Notes: generated by a model not told the origin, from the sequence alone. 39,025 nucleotides of DNA from Canibacter sp052085365 (GCA_052085365.1 JBQDFP010000018.1:1-39025), one strand, 5' to 3'; counted from the stretch's first letter, positions 31,130 to 39,025 are shown. Made by a program: numbers and translations.

Positions 31130-32749
31130 TTAGAAGTCCATGCCGCCAGTTGGATCAACAGGAGCTGCTGATGCCGGTTCTGGCTTGTCTGCAACGACCG
31201 CTTCGGTGGTCAGGAAGAGACCAGCGATTGATGCAGCGTTCTGCAGTGCTGAACGAGTCACCTTCGCCGGGTCAAGGATGCCCTGCTCAACGAGGTTGCC
31301 GTATTCGCCAGTTGCTGCGTTGAGACCGTGGCCGTGCTCAAGCTGAGCAACACGGTCTGCAACAACGCCGGGCTCAAGGCCTGCGTTGAGTGCGATCTGG
31401 CGAAGCGGAGCTTCGATAGCGGTCTTCACGATGCTTGCGCCGACCTCTTCCGCACCCTCGAGCGAGAGTGTGCCGAAGACGTCCTTGCCGGCCTGGATGA
31501 GCGCTACGCCACCACCGGGGAGCACACCCTCATCAACGGCAGCCTTGGCGTTGCGGACTGCGTCCTCAATGCGGTGCTTGCGTTCCTTGAGTTCAACTTC
31601 GGTAGCTGCACCAGCCTTGATGACTGCAACGCCACCAGCGAGCTTCGCGAGGCGTTCCTGAAGCTTCTCACGGTCGTAGTCGCTGTCGGTGTTCTCGATC
31701 TCACGACGAATCTGTGCAACGCGAGCGTCGATTGCTTCCTGCTCGCCGCCACCCTGCACGATGGTGGTTTCATCTTTGGTGATGATGACCTTGCGTGCGG
31801 TGCCGAGCATGTCGAGTGAGGTGTTCTCGAGCTTGAGGCCGACCTCTTCTGAGATGACCTGACCACCGGTGAGGATCGCGATGTCCTGCAGCATTGCCTT
31901 GCGACGGTCGCCGAAGCCAGGAGCCTTGACGGCTGCTGACTTGAAGATGCCGCGGATCTTGTTGAGTACGAGAGTAGCGAGTGCTTCGCCTTCGACGTCC
32001 TCAGCGATCAGGAGCAGCTGCTTGCCTGACTGGATAACCTGTTCAACGATCGGGAGCAGGTCTTTAATGTTTGAGACCTTGCTGTTCACGATCAGGACGT
32101 AGGGGTCTTCGAATACAACTTCCTGACGGTCAGCGTCAGTTACGAAGTATGCCGAGAGAAAGCCCTTGTCGAAACGCATACCTTCGGTGAGCTCAAGCTC
32201 GGTGCCGAACGTGTTTGACTCTTCGACAGTAATGACGCCTTCTTTACCGACCTTGTCGATTGCCTGAGCAATGAGGCGGCCAATTTCGGGGTCAGCTGCC
32301 GAGATCGATGCAGTTGCTGCGATCTGGTCAGTGGTCTCAATTTCCTTGGCGTTTTCGAGCAGCTTGGCTGCAACAGCATCAACTGCCTTTTCGATGCCGC
32401 GCTTGATTGCGATTGGATCGCTACCAGCAGCAACGTTACGCAGGCCTTCGCTGACGAGTGCCTGTGCAAGAACAGTTGCGGTCGTGGTGCCGTCACCTGC
32501 TACATCGTCAGTCTTCTTTGCAACCTCTTTAACGAGCTCTGCGCCAATTTTTTCGTATGGCTCGTCGAGTTCGATTTCTTTCGCGATGGAAACGCCGTCG
32601 TTAGTGATGGTGGGGGCGCCCCACTTCTTCTCAAGTACGACGTTGCGACCACGTGGGCCCAGCGTTACCTTCACAGCATCTGCGAGCGTGTTGAGACCAC
32701 GCTCGAGACCACGACGGGCCTCTTCGTCAAAAGCAATCATTTTTGCCAT
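31130..32749 (-). CDS. groEL: 60 kDa chaperonin GroEL (GroEL2-type)
   Basis: GroEL is the ATP-driven folding chamber. The 539-residue protein starts AKMIAFDEEARRGLERGLNTLADAVKVTLGPRGRNVV and has the VAGDGTTTATVLAQAL ATP segment. It keeps ALIQAG and PGFGDRRKAMLQDIA and ends PTGGMDF, the GroEL2 type with a Gly/Met tail rather than the His-rich GroEL1 tail. The open frame extends 14 codons further upstream. The MAK start at 32749 follows GGGAGGGG 8 nt away and matches the family. No groES is adjacent, as for the solitary groEL2 genes of actinobacteria. HrcA control is indicated by two CIRCE elements upstream. Confidence 0.98.
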   Translation of the reverse strand: MAKMIAFDEEARRGLERGLNTLADAVKVTLGPRGRNVVLEKKWGAPTITNDGVSIAKEIELDEPYEKIGAELVKEVAKKTDDVAGDGTTTATVLAQALVSEGLRNVAAGSDPIAIKRGIEKAVDAVAAKLLENAKEIETTDQIAATASISAADPEIGRLIAQAIDKVGKEGVITVEESNTFGTELELTEGMRFDKGFLSAYFVTDADRQEVVFEDPYVLIVNSKVSNIKDLLPIVEQVIQSGKQLLLIAEDVEGEALATLVLNKIRGIFKSAAVKAPGFGDRRKAMLQDIAILTGGQVISEEVGLKLENTSLDMLGTARKVIITKDETTIVQGGGEQEAIDARVAQIRREIENTDSDYDREKLQERLAKLAGGVAVIKAGAATEVELKERKHRIEDAVRNAKAAVDEGVLPGGGVALIQAGKDVFGTLSLEGAEEVGASIVKTAIEAPLRQIALNAGLEPGVVADRVAQLEHGHGLNAATGEYGNLVEQGILDPAKVTRSALQNAASIAGLFLTTEAVVADKPEPASAAPVDPTGGMDF

Positions 32750-32782
32750 GTGTTTCGCCCCTCCCGGACGTTTCGGAGAACT

Positions 32783-32799
32783 ACACTGCATCGCAGTGT
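32783..32799 (-). other. Hairpin in the groEL 5' leader
   Basis: A 7-bp perfect stem ACACTGC/GCAGTGT with a 3-nt loop lies between the CIRCE elements and the ribosome-binding site. It may stabilise the mRNA or act in heat-dependent translation, which the sequence cannot show. Confidence 0.4.
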
Positions 32800-32812
32800 C
32801 GGAGTACTTGGT

Positions 32813-32839
32813 TTAGCACTCCTTAGCTTCGAGTGCTAA
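32813..32839. promoter_or_regulatory. CIRCE element (HrcA operator), perfect
   Basis: TTAGCACTC and GAGTGCTAA with exactly 9 nt between them match the HrcA consensus without mismatch. A promoter formed by TTGCAC (32867-32872) and CAAAAT (32844-32849), 17 nt apart on the minus strand, would start transcription inside this element, so HrcA would block it directly. Confidence 0.97.
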
Positions 32840-32846
32840 CTCAATT

Positions 32847-32873
32847 TTGGCACTCTCCCTCGTCGAGTGCAAG
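32847..32873. promoter_or_regulatory. Second, degenerate CIRCE element
   Basis: TTGGCACTC and GAGTGCAAG, again with a 9-nt spacer, lie 7 bp beyond the perfect CIRCE. Both GCACTC/GAGTGC cores are intact and only the outer bases differ. It overlaps the putative -35 hexamer, so the two sites could bracket the promoter. Confidence 0.85.
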
Positions 32874-32929
32874 CGCAGAACCCAGGTGCGCAGCATTCAT
32901 ACAGCACCTGTTCACCCCCGGCGTAAATT

Positions 32930-32970
32930 CACAAAAGAAAATCGGCCGGGTCATATCGATGACCCGGCCG
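32930..32970 (-). terminator. Terminator after the LytR_C gene
   Basis: A 12-bp perfect GC-rich stem (32943-32954 with 32959-32970, loop ATCG) is followed on the minus strand by ATTTTCTTTT. It separates the hmuT-LytR_C side from groEL's control region. Confidence 0.9.
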
Positions 32971-32989
32971 GGTGCACCACACGAAATTA

Positions 32990-33625
32990 CTATGACATTG
33001 CGACGTCGGCGCCATCCTCATTCAAACCTGGCTGGGCAAAGTCAGCGGCTTCGTCAGCACCAGGGCCCGCATAGTCAGCACCGAGAACGACCACAAGGTC
33101 AGTGCCAAGGTCAGAATACGACTCATTCAGATATGTTGAGACGCCACCGAGTTGCTCGGCAAGGCCCTGGGCCGCCGAACGGTCACTCTCTTCGGTATAA
33201 AAGACTGCAGAAATTTCAACACTGGGTTCAGCCGCGTTTCCGACAAAGCTCGTATTGCCCCATTTATTTTCTGAAATCTGGTTGCCGACAGATTCCCCAA
33301 GGCCGGCAGTTTCAACACCGTTCAACACGGCAACGGTCGCGTCGGGGTTCACTTCGGATTCGACAGGTGCTGGCCCCTCCGTTTGTCCCTCAACCTGACT
33401 CGCGAACGGCACCCGGTCCGCACCAATGCGCGTCAACGTAAAAATACCTACGGCTGTCAACACGACGATCGCAATAATCATGACCAGAAACCACTGCCAG
33501 AAGTACGTCGGTTTTGCGATCACGCGGTGCGCGCCAATACGCTTCGAGTTCTTCGGAACGTTGTCGAAACGGTCCTCTGCAAAGGTGACGCGTTTAGCGG
33601 AGGGTTTCACTTCAGTGTCGCTCAA
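32990..33625 (-). CDS. LytR_C-domain membrane protein
   Basis: This is a 211-residue protein with a cytosolic basic N-terminus (about 40 residues), one membrane helix (YFWQWFLVMIIAIVVLTAVGIF, about 42-63) and an extracellular LytR C-terminal-like domain (TVAVLNGVETAGLGESVGNQI... to DLVVVLGADYAG). The last residues are acidic. Such proteins lack the LCP phosphotransferase domain and are common in actinobacteria, where an envelope role is assumed. It starts at a TTG with only a distant GGAAG, 27 bp behind hmuT, so read-through from hmuT is possible. The order LytR_C then groEL is frequent in actinobacteria. Confidence 0.85.
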   Translation of the reverse strand: MSDTEVKPSAKRVTFAEDRFDNVPKNSKRIGAHRVIAKPTYFWQWFLVMIIAIVVLTAVGIFTLTRIGADRVPFASQVEGQTEGPAPVESEVNPDATVAVLNGVETAGLGESVGNQISENKWGNTSFVGNAAEPSVEISAVFYTEESDRSAAQGLAEQLGGVSTYLNESYSDLGTDLVVVLGADYAGPGADEAADFAQPGLNEDGADVAMS

Positions 33626-33652
33626 CTACCGACTCACTTCCTTCAGGGACTT

Positions 33653-34762
33653 TTAGTTTACTTCGCTCAGTGAGTCAGGAGCATACAGTGCCCGCGCGAG
33701 CCCGTCGAGAATGTCAGGAATACGAGCGCCCCCGGTGAACAAATCAGTGTCCGGCACGTCAACAATTCGCCGATGCTTCCCCGCATCCGTCAACGCAACA
33801 GCGGGGTGGGTTTCTAACATGCCGTCGACCCCGTCAACGCTTTCCAGCCCGCCCGACATAACCAAAATGGTGTCCGGGTTCGCTTTCACAAGTGCTTCAT
33901 CGTTCATAGGGCGCTGCCCGTCCCACCCGATTTGTGTCGCAACATCTACGGCGTCGAGGGAGTCAAGCAGCGAATCGACGCCACTGCCCTTACCGAACAG
34001 GTAGAACACGCCTGATCCACGCATATATAAGAAGGCCACATGCGGACGTTTATCTTCGTCTTCTGGCACAAGTGCGGCAATTTCCTGCTCTTTCTCATCA
34101 ATTTTTTGTGTGAGATTTTCAATGAGGGTGGGTGCGGCGCTGCTAATGCCGAGCGCGTCAGCGACTTGCTGTGCTTGAGCGAAACTTTCGTCATAGGTGC
34201 TCGCGTTTTGCACGAACACGACCGGGATTCCTGCGTCAGCAATCTGTTCTACGACATCAACCGGACCAATCGAGCCGTCAGTGATCACAACTGTAGGGTT
34301 AAGCGCCAAAACTGCTTCAGCATCAATACTGTGCCCGTCACGGGTCACGACCGGTAAGTCTTCGGTTCCAGGCAGCGTCGTTGACACGTCTCGGCCCACA
34401 AGATTGCCACCGAGCCCCAGCGTATAGACGTAATCGGCGACACTACCCGAAAGTGAGACCGCAAGTATTCGACTCACGTCGCTCACTTCTACGCTTTTGT
34501 CTCCGCTACGGGCGTGCGAAGTCACCGTTGTGGGCAGCTCTGGTTCGACATCGAGATCCATCGGTTCAATCGATGGCGTCGGCATGACTGCAGTGGTGGG
34601 TCCCTCAAATGAGCTGGGGTCTTCGATGGGTGTGAGCTCAGAAAGCGGTGGCAAACTTTGTGCAACCTCGTCGTCTGGTGAAGGGGTGGATCCTACTGCG
34701 CAAGCGGTCGTGAGCATGAGGGTGAGAGCGCCCACAAGCACCGCTCGAACTAGTTTTCGCAC
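33653..34762 (-). CDS. hmuT: Heme-binding ABC transporter lipoprotein HmuT
   Basis: This is a 369-residue extracellular lipoprotein that passes heme to the HmuUV transporter. The signal peptide ends LTTAC, so Cys21 is lipidated. A Pro/Glu-rich linker of about 60 residues precedes the periplasmic-binding fold. His144 in TRDGHSIDAE and Tyr246 in FLYMRGSG align by spacing with the heme ligands known from corynebacterial HmuT (His and Tyr about 100 residues apart), favouring heme over siderophore. The GTG start at 34762 follows AGAAGGG. It is divergent from hmuU across an 82-bp region with a DtxR-like box. Confidence 0.9.
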   Translation of the reverse strand: MRKLVRAVLVGALTLMLTTACAVGSTPSPDDEVAQSLPPLSELTPIEDPSSFEGPTTAVMPTPSIEPMDLDVEPELPTTVTSHARSGDKSVEVSDVSRILAVSLSGSVADYVYTLGLGGNLVGRDVSTTLPGTEDLPVVTRDGHSIDAEAVLALNPTVVITDGSIGPVDVVEQIADAGIPVVFVQNASTYDESFAQAQQVADALGISSAAPTLIENLTQKIDEKEQEIAALVPEDEDKRPHVAFLYMRGSGVFYLFGKGSGVDSLLDSLDAVDVATQIGWDGQRPMNDEALVKANPDTILVMSGGLESVDGVDGMLETHPAVALTDAGKHRRIVDVPDTDLFTGGARIPDILDGLARALYAPDSLSEVN

Positions 34763-34781
34763 ACGAATACCCTTCTGCAGA

Positions 34782-34796
34782 TTCAGCCAAGCCTAA
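34782..34796. promoter_or_regulatory. DtxR/IdeR-like iron box between hmuT and hmuU
   Basis: On the minus strand TTAGGCTTGGCTGAA matches about 11 of the first 15 positions of the TTAGGTTAGGCTAAC-type DtxR consensus. It lies between the -35 and -10 regions expected for hmuU, where TAAGAT at 34803-34808 is a candidate -10. Iron-dependent repression is therefore likely, but the site is imperfect. Confidence 0.5.
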
Positions 34797-34844
34797 CAAG
34801 AGTAAGATTAAGGCGGACTGTAATGCAATCATCAAGGCAGGGAA

Positions 34845-35909
34845 TTGAAAACAACACCTACCTCACCGAAGCCGCGCACTGCTCGGACAGCTTTATTGAC
34901 GGTCGGTCTACTCATTCTTCTAGTCTTTGCAGTACTCATTTCTGCGGGTATCGGGCAGCTTCAGATAGCGCCCAACGAAGTGCTCGGTTCGCTGCTGCAG
35001 CGCATCGGCATTACCTGGTTCCCTGCACCCTCACACCCGACCGGTGACGCAACATTGTGGGCAATCCGATTCCCGCGTGTGGCAATGTCCGCCCTCGTGG
35101 GCGCGGGCCTCGCATTGTCAGGCCTTTTGATGCAGGCAATTTTCGGCAACCCGCTGGCTGAACCCGGAATTATCGGTGTCAGCTCAGGCGCAGCATTCGG
35201 CGCGGGCATCGCCATCGTCTTTGGGCTGAGCTTTTTTGGTGGCTGGACGATCGCGATCTTCGCCTTCATTGCCGGACTCATCGCAACACTCACCGTGTAT
35301 TTCGTCAGCCGTGCCGGCGGCAAAACCGAAGTGGTGACGCTGGTGCTCACGGGTATTGCGGTGAACGCGGTCGGTGGTGCCGGCATTGCACTCCTCACCT
35401 TTTTGAGCGATACCCAGTCGCGAGAACAAATCGTGTTCTGGCAGCTCGGCAGTATTGCGGGCAGTCGCTGGTCTCAAGTCGGCATTGTTGCGCCAGTCGT
35501 GCTCATCGGTTTACTGATTTCGCTGTGGGTAGCGCGCTCACTCGACCTCCTCTCCCTTGGCGAACGCAATGCTCGTCACCTCGGCGTCAATGTCGAACAG
35601 CTTCGTATTTGGGTGATTGTACTGGTCGCTCTCGTAGTCGGCGTCTCAGTAGCTTTCACCGGCATTATCGCGTTCGTGGGCCTGGTGGTCCCGCACCTGA
35701 TGCGCATGATCTTGGGCCCGGCACATTTGCCGCTGGCGATTTCCAGCGCCGTCGGGGGTGCCCTACTGTTGACGCTCGCCGATCTTGGTGCACGCACGAT
35801 CGTTCCGATGGCCGACCTGCCGATTGGCATGCTGACCTCACTCATCGGTGGACCGTTCTTCTTCTGGCTGTTGCGTCGTACACGCCGTTCTGCGGGAGGT
35901 TGGAGCTAA
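34845..35909 (+). CDS. hmuU: Heme ABC transporter permease HmuU (FecCD family)
   Basis: This is a 354-residue FecCD-type permease with about ten helices. Typical segments are the conserved IRFPRVAMSALVGAGLALSGLLMQAIFGNPLAEPGIIGVSSGAA and the later FTGIIAFVGLVVPHLMRMILGPAHL, which contains the coupling loop to the ATPase. The TTG start (34845) has AAGG 7 nt upstream. It ends in TAATG with hmuV. It forms the import channel for heme delivered by HmuT. Confidence 0.93.
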   Translation: MKTTPTSPKPRTARTALLTVGLLILLVFAVLISAGIGQLQIAPNEVLGSLLQRIGITWFPAPSHPTGDATLWAIRFPRVAMSALVGAGLALSGLLMQAIFGNPLAEPGIIGVSSGAAFGAGIAIVFGLSFFGGWTIAIFAFIAGLIATLTVYFVSRAGGKTEVVTLVLTGIAVNAVGGAGIALLTFLSDTQSREQIVFWQLGSIAGSRWSQVGIVAPVVLIGLLISLWVARSLDLLSLGERNARHLGVNVEQLRIWVIVLVALVVGVSVAFTGIIAFVGLVVPHLMRMILGPAHLPLAISSAVGGALLLTLADLGARTIVPMADLPIGMLTSLIGGPFFFWLLRRTRRSAGGWS

Positions 35910-36685
35910 TGACAGAAATCGTATGCGCCGCCGACCAGGCAACGGTGATTCGTTCAGGTAAGAAACTGCTCGATGATGTCAGTATTCAACTGCGCAAGGG
36001 TGAAGTGCTGGCTTTGTTGGGCCCGAACGGTGCTGGCAAGTCAACGTTGCTGGGAGCCCTGTCGGGTGAGCTTGATCTTGATAGTGGATCAGTGTCTTTC
36101 GCGGACCGAAACATTCGCAAATGGTCCCTGAAGGAACTCTCACGTCGTCGCGGTGTGCTACTGCAAGAACATCAGCTCATGTTCCCGTTCTCGGTCTATC
36201 AAGTGGTCGAGATGGGCCGCGCACCCTGGTATCGCACTGACCTCGAGAACGAAGACGAGGTCGCGATATCTGAAGCAATTGGGCTCGCTAATGTTGAATA
36301 TTTGCAGACCCGAAGTGTGCCCTCACTGTCTGGCGGTGAGCGCGCTCGAACGGGTTTCGCGCGTGTTCTTGCGAGCCGAACAAATGTGCTCATGCTTGAT
36401 GAACCAACGGCGGCGCTTGATTTGAAACATCAGGAGTCTGTCTTAAGTACTGCGCGCGATCGGGCGCGCGCGGGCGAGGCCGTACTCGTGGTGTTGCATG
36501 ACGTGAATCTTGCTGCGGCATTCGCTGACCGGATTGCGTTATTGAAACGAGGCAAAATCGTGACTCAGGGAACCCCGGACGAAGTGCTCACGTCTGAGAT
36601 TATTAGTGATGTGTATGAGACGCCGGTTGAGATTATTCGCCACCCCCGTACTGGGCAGGGCATTGTGATGCCCGTGCGTGACTAG
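35909..36685 (+). CDS. hmuV: Heme ABC transporter ATPase HmuV
   Basis: This is a 258-residue ATPase with Walker A LLGPNGAGKSTLL, Q-loop VLLQEHQL, signature SLSGGERAR, Walker B VLMLDEPTAALD and H-loop VVLHDVN. The frame is open far upstream (from 35525), but the ATG overlapping the hmuU stop (TAATG), behind GGGAGG/GGAG, gives the normal length. The upstream part lies inside hmuU and is not homologous. The ATPase drives heme import. Only 2 bp separate it from pabC. Confidence 0.95.
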   Translation: MTEIVCAADQATVIRSGKKLLDDVSIQLRKGEVLALLGPNGAGKSTLLGALSGELDLDSGSVSFADRNIRKWSLKELSRRRGVLLQEHQLMFPFSVYQVVEMGRAPWYRTDLENEDEVAISEAIGLANVEYLQTRSVPSLSGGERARTGFARVLASRTNVLMLDEPTAALDLKHQESVLSTARDRARAGEAVLVVLHDVNLAAAFADRIALLKRGKIVTQGTPDEVLTSEIISDVYETPVEIIRHPRTGQGIVMPVRD

Positions 36686-36687
36686 AT

Positions 36688-37347
36688 ATGCAACGCGTCA
36701 TCGATTCTCTGCTGGTGCGTGACCATGCTGCCGTTGCCCTCGAGAGACATATTGAACGCATGACGCACGCCGCCGCGAAGCTTGGCTATTCAGCTGAAGA
36801 GGTCACATCGAAATATCTTGCGGTTTCTAAAGAGGTGCCTGATGCGGGTGACTGGTTTCCGCTCATTGAATCAACACGAGACCAATTCAAGGTCGTGATG
36901 CGCCCGGCTCCCGTGCTGCGTTTAGAAACGCAGCTACGCACAACGGCTGACGGGAGGCGGTTCCCCAACGCAAAAGGTGCCGATGCCAACGTGACCGCCG
37001 CAGATCGTCAGTTTGCTATCGATCACGGTGATGACGACGCCGCCTATCTTGTCGACGGTGTTCTTACAGAATGCGCAAACGGTGCCCTACTGGCATGGAC
37101 TGGCCACGGAGTGACTGTCTCGAACTCTGCCAGCGTGCTGCAGTCGACCACATTAGCTGAGTTTCTGTCGCACTATGCCGGTCCAGTCACCCGGGGCGAT
37201 ATCGACCCGGCAGATGAACTTTGGTATTTGAATGCTCTACACGGGCTCACGCCGGTGACGAGGCTCGACGGGGTCCAGAAACACTACGACCGTGAGCGGC
37301 TCGCCTTATGGCGCCAGCGGTATGAGTCGTGGAGGCGGCCACTGTGA
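36688..37347 (+). CDS. pabC: Class IV aminotransferase, aminodeoxychorismate lyase-like (PabC)
   Basis: This is a 219-residue PLP enzyme of the fold-type IV family. The candidate Schiff-base lysine lies in NAKGADANV, the conserved glutamate in LVDGVLTECANGALLAWTG, and the N-terminal LERHIERMTHAAAKLG is typical. It should turn 4-amino-4-deoxychorismate into p-aminobenzoate and pyruvate, the second step of PABA synthesis, an assignment strongly supported by the following pabAB. It is shorter than most homologues (about 270 aa), lacking part of the N-terminal strand region. The ATG follows the hmuV stop by 2 bp. Its stop overlaps pabAB as GTGA. Confidence 0.82.
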   Translation: MQRVIDSLLVRDHAAVALERHIERMTHAAAKLGYSAEEVTSKYLAVSKEVPDAGDWFPLIESTRDQFKVVMRPAPVLRLETQLRTTADGRRFPNAKGADANVTAADRQFAIDHGDDDAAYLVDGVLTECANGALLAWTGHGVTVSNSASVLQSTTLAEFLSHYAGPVTRGDIDPADELWYLNALHGLTPVTRLDGVQKHYDRERLALWRQRYESWRRPL

Positions 37348-39025
37348 TTGTCGTGCTCGATAACCGCGACTCCTACACGTTTAACCTTGTGCAACTGTTG
37401 CGGCAGCTTACCCGACGTGAGATTCGTGTCGTGGGCGCTGATGACGGTGACGAAGCACTTCGACTCGTGCGTAGTGGAGTGGTCGCGGGTGTGGTGATCT
37501 CGCCAGGCCCGGGGCATCCAGATAACGATGAAGACTTTGCCGCGTCAGGTGCGCTGATCGACTGGATTGTGCAGCACACCGAAATCCCGCTCCTTGGCGT
37601 GTGTTTGGGGCACCAGGGTCTCGCACAACGTTTCGGGTACCGTGTTGTTCCTGCTCCGGCAGCCAAGCACGGCTGGGTGTCAACGCTCACACATAACGGA
37701 ACCGGCCTGTTTACCGGTGTGGCACACGATGCCTGTGTTACCCGATACCATTCGCTCGTTATCGAGCGAGGTGAGCATCCGGACCCAAACCTGCGCATCA
37801 CAGCAACCAGCGAGGACGGCGTCATTCAGGCGTTTGCCATCGCGGGAAAACCGTGGTTCGGGGTGCAGTTTCATCCGGAATCTGTCGCGTCCAGTGACGG
37901 CGCCCACCTGTTGCAGAATTTTCTTGACGTCGTTGATCCACCCACTGTCCTGTCCGTCGAAACTTTTCCACTTCCAGGGTCGCGTTTTGACGCATGCCGG
38001 GCAATCTATCGCCATACGTTCAACGGTCACCGGTTTTGGCTGGAGTCGGACGATTGGTCGATTTTGGGTAATGCGACAAAGGTCACCGCCGCTGATTTCG
38101 ACGATCTGAAGCCGGGGTTCGGCCGAGTTATTGGTGGCGAAGAGTTGCCGTTTCGAGGTGGTGCGGTCGGCTGGTTCGGGTACGAATACGGGCTCCGAGC
38201 TCTCGGTGTCGACGCACCCGACAGTCAGTTGCCCGAGTCACAGTGGATGTGGCCGCACCGTTTCGTAGTGATCAACGACCGTACAATCTCAGTATGCGGT
38301 GATAGAAGTTTCACAACGGAGGTCAAAGAAGCGCTCCAGCAAAAGCTTCCAACGCTCCCCCGGTTCGACCCTGAAGTTCCAGAAATCGGTGGACACTGGC
38401 GTGATGAACGTGACACGTATCTCGATAAGATCGCCGAATGCCAACGCGCGCTCGTTCGCGGTGACTCCTATGAACTGTGTCTTACGAACACGTTCACGGT
38501 TCAGCCGTGTGAGATTGAGCCCGTTGAACTTTTCGAATTGCTTCAGGCACACCACCCCACACCGTATGCGGCTCTCATTGAATCAGATGTGACCGTTGTG
38601 TCGGCTTCACCTGAACGGTTCCTTCGCGGCCGCGGGGGTACCTATTCAACAAAACCGATTAAGGGCACGGCTCCACGAGGCCGCACTCCTGACGCAGATC
38701 ACAGAATTGCTCAATTACTCAAGTCAGATCCGAAAACGATCGCCGAGAACCTCATGATTGTTGATCTTCTGCGTAACGATCTGGGGCGCGTGTGCACACC
38801 CGGAAGCGTCCGCGTCACTGAGTCCATGGCAGTTGAAACGTACGCGTCTGTGCATCAACTGGTGTCGACGGTCGAAGGCGAGTCAGCCGCACCTGCGTCT
38901 GAGGTGGCGCGGGCATTGTTTCCTGGCGGATCGATGACCGGGGCACCAAAACTGCGCAGTGTTGAAATACTTGCGGATTTAGAGCGCGCACCGCGCGGCG
39001 TCTATTCCGGCGTGCTCGGCTTTTT
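37344..39025 (+). CDS. pabB: Fused aminodeoxychorismate synthase PabAB (partial)
   Basis: The gene starts at a GTG overlapping the pabC stop and runs off the window after about 560 codons. The N-terminal 190 residues form a glutamine amidotransferase with Cys87 in LGVCLGHQ and the His-Glu pair in VQFHPES. The rest is the chorismate-binding component I. It starts after a linker at about residue 200, with RDTYLDKIAECQRALVRGDSYELCLTNTF, SPERFL, the PIKGT motif (lysine) and NLMIVDLLRNDLGRVC. It ends GGSMTGAPK ... GVYSGVLGF. PIKGT and the fused amidotransferase point to 4-amino-4-deoxychorismate synthase rather than anthranilate synthase. Only the last few dozen residues should be missing. Confidence 0.93.
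   Translation, partial: MIVVLDNRDSYTFNLVQLLRQLTRREIRVVGADDGDEALRLVRSGVVAGVVISPGPGHPDNDEDFAASGALIDWIVQHTEIPLLGVCLGHQGLAQRFGYRVVPAPAAKHGWVSTLTHNGTGLFTGVAHDACVTRYHSLVIERGEHPDPNLRITATSEDGVIQAFAIAGKPWFGVQFHPESVASSDGAHLLQNFLDVVDPPTVLSVETFPLPGSRFDACRAIYRHTFNGHRFWLESDDWSILGNATKVTAADFDDLKPGFGRVIGGEELPFRGGAVGWFGYEYGLRALGVDAPDSQLPESQWMWPHRFVVINDRTISVCGDRSFTTEVKEALQQKLPTLPRFDPEVPEIGGHWRDERDTYLDKIAECQRALVRGDSYELCLTNTFTVQPCEIEPVELFELLQAHHPTPYAALIESDVTVVSASPERFLRGRGGTYSTKPIKGTAPRGRTPDADHRIAQLLKSDPKTIAENLMIVDLLRNDLGRVCTPGSVRVTESMAVETYASVHQLVSTVEGESAAPASEVARALFPGGSMTGAPKLRSVEILADLERAPRGVYSGVLGF

Noticed and set aside
31328..31819. Long open frame antisense to groEL
   Set aside because: It mirrors the codon pattern of groEL, with no ribosome-binding site and no recognisable domain.
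35525..35908. A 128-codon upstream extension of the HmuV frame
   Set aside because: It lies wholly inside hmuU in another frame, has no ABC similarity, and the TAATG start at 35909 with a good ribosome-binding site gives normal length.
1..39025. CRISPR arrays, insertion sequences, prophage or attachment sites
   Set aside because: No direct-repeat arrays, transposase or integrase motifs were seen. The tRNA-Lys gene at the left edge has no integrase next to it within the window.

Overview
The window is chromosomal DNA of an actinobacterium of intermediate G+C content. The evidence is a mycothiol synthase (MshD), an actinobacterial fused biotin-carboxylase/BCCP acyl-CoA carboxylase alpha chain, the galU-rimJ-membrane protein block typical of Corynebacteriales and Micrococcales, a GroEL2-type chaperonin standing alone under CIRCE elements, and many apparently leaderless genes with a TANNNT box 6-7 nt before the start codon. 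I cannot name the genus. Genes are dense, with many 1-8 nt overlaps, no gene-free stretch above 300 bp, and no mobile element, CRISPR or phage gene. All genes look intact except the last, which runs off the right edge.

Region 1 (1-5.3 kb, minus strand) holds tRNA-Lys(UUU), mshD, mgtE and a glyA-folD-apt operon. A recognisable ZTP (pfl) riboswitch, sensing ZMP/ZTP as a signal of 10-formyl-THF shortage, precedes glyA. Divergent from it (5.3-8.1 kb, plus) is purU with a YtcJ-like amidohydrolase and a small YrdB-like membrane protein. One-carbon metabolism returns at 14.6 kb (5-formyl-THF cyclo-ligase) and at the right edge (pabC, pabAB).

Region 2 (8.1-16 kb) holds a GNAT enzyme, a RarD-type exporter, a PepSY-like lipoprotein, a PfpI/DJ-1 protein, a CDF metal exporter, a GlpR-like membrane protein, rimJ, galU, the cyclo-ligase and a CoA-type Nudix hydrolase. 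Region 3 (16-19.8 kb) is a tight rimK-dgt-class II aldolase operon, divergent from a RimB-like retropepsin. The RimK ligase carries an extra C-terminal RCK_C (TrkA-C) domain. Region 4 (19.8-22.2 kb) is an aecD/patB-metY sulfur amino-acid operon.

Region 5 (22.2-27.1 kb) has a MaoC-MaoC-murB operon divergent from the acyl-CoA carboxylase gene, then a luciferase-like monooxygenase. Region 6 (27.1-31.1 kb) has a GntR(YtrA)-ABC operon with a palindromic operator, then a divergent SsuD-like monooxygenase and DszC/SfnB-like flavoprotein suggestive of organosulfur use. Region 7 (31.1-39 kb) has groEL with tandem CIRCE sites, a LytR_C-domain protein, and heme uptake genes hmuT / hmuUV arranged divergently around a DtxR-like box. 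hmuUV continues directly into pabC and a fused pabA-pabB.

The most notable items are the ZTP riboswitch operon that includes apt, the RimK-RCK_C fusion facing a RimB-like protease, the GlpR-like protein with no adjacent MoeA/Glp, the tandem CIRCE, and the systematic leaderless promoters, which also correct several gene starts.
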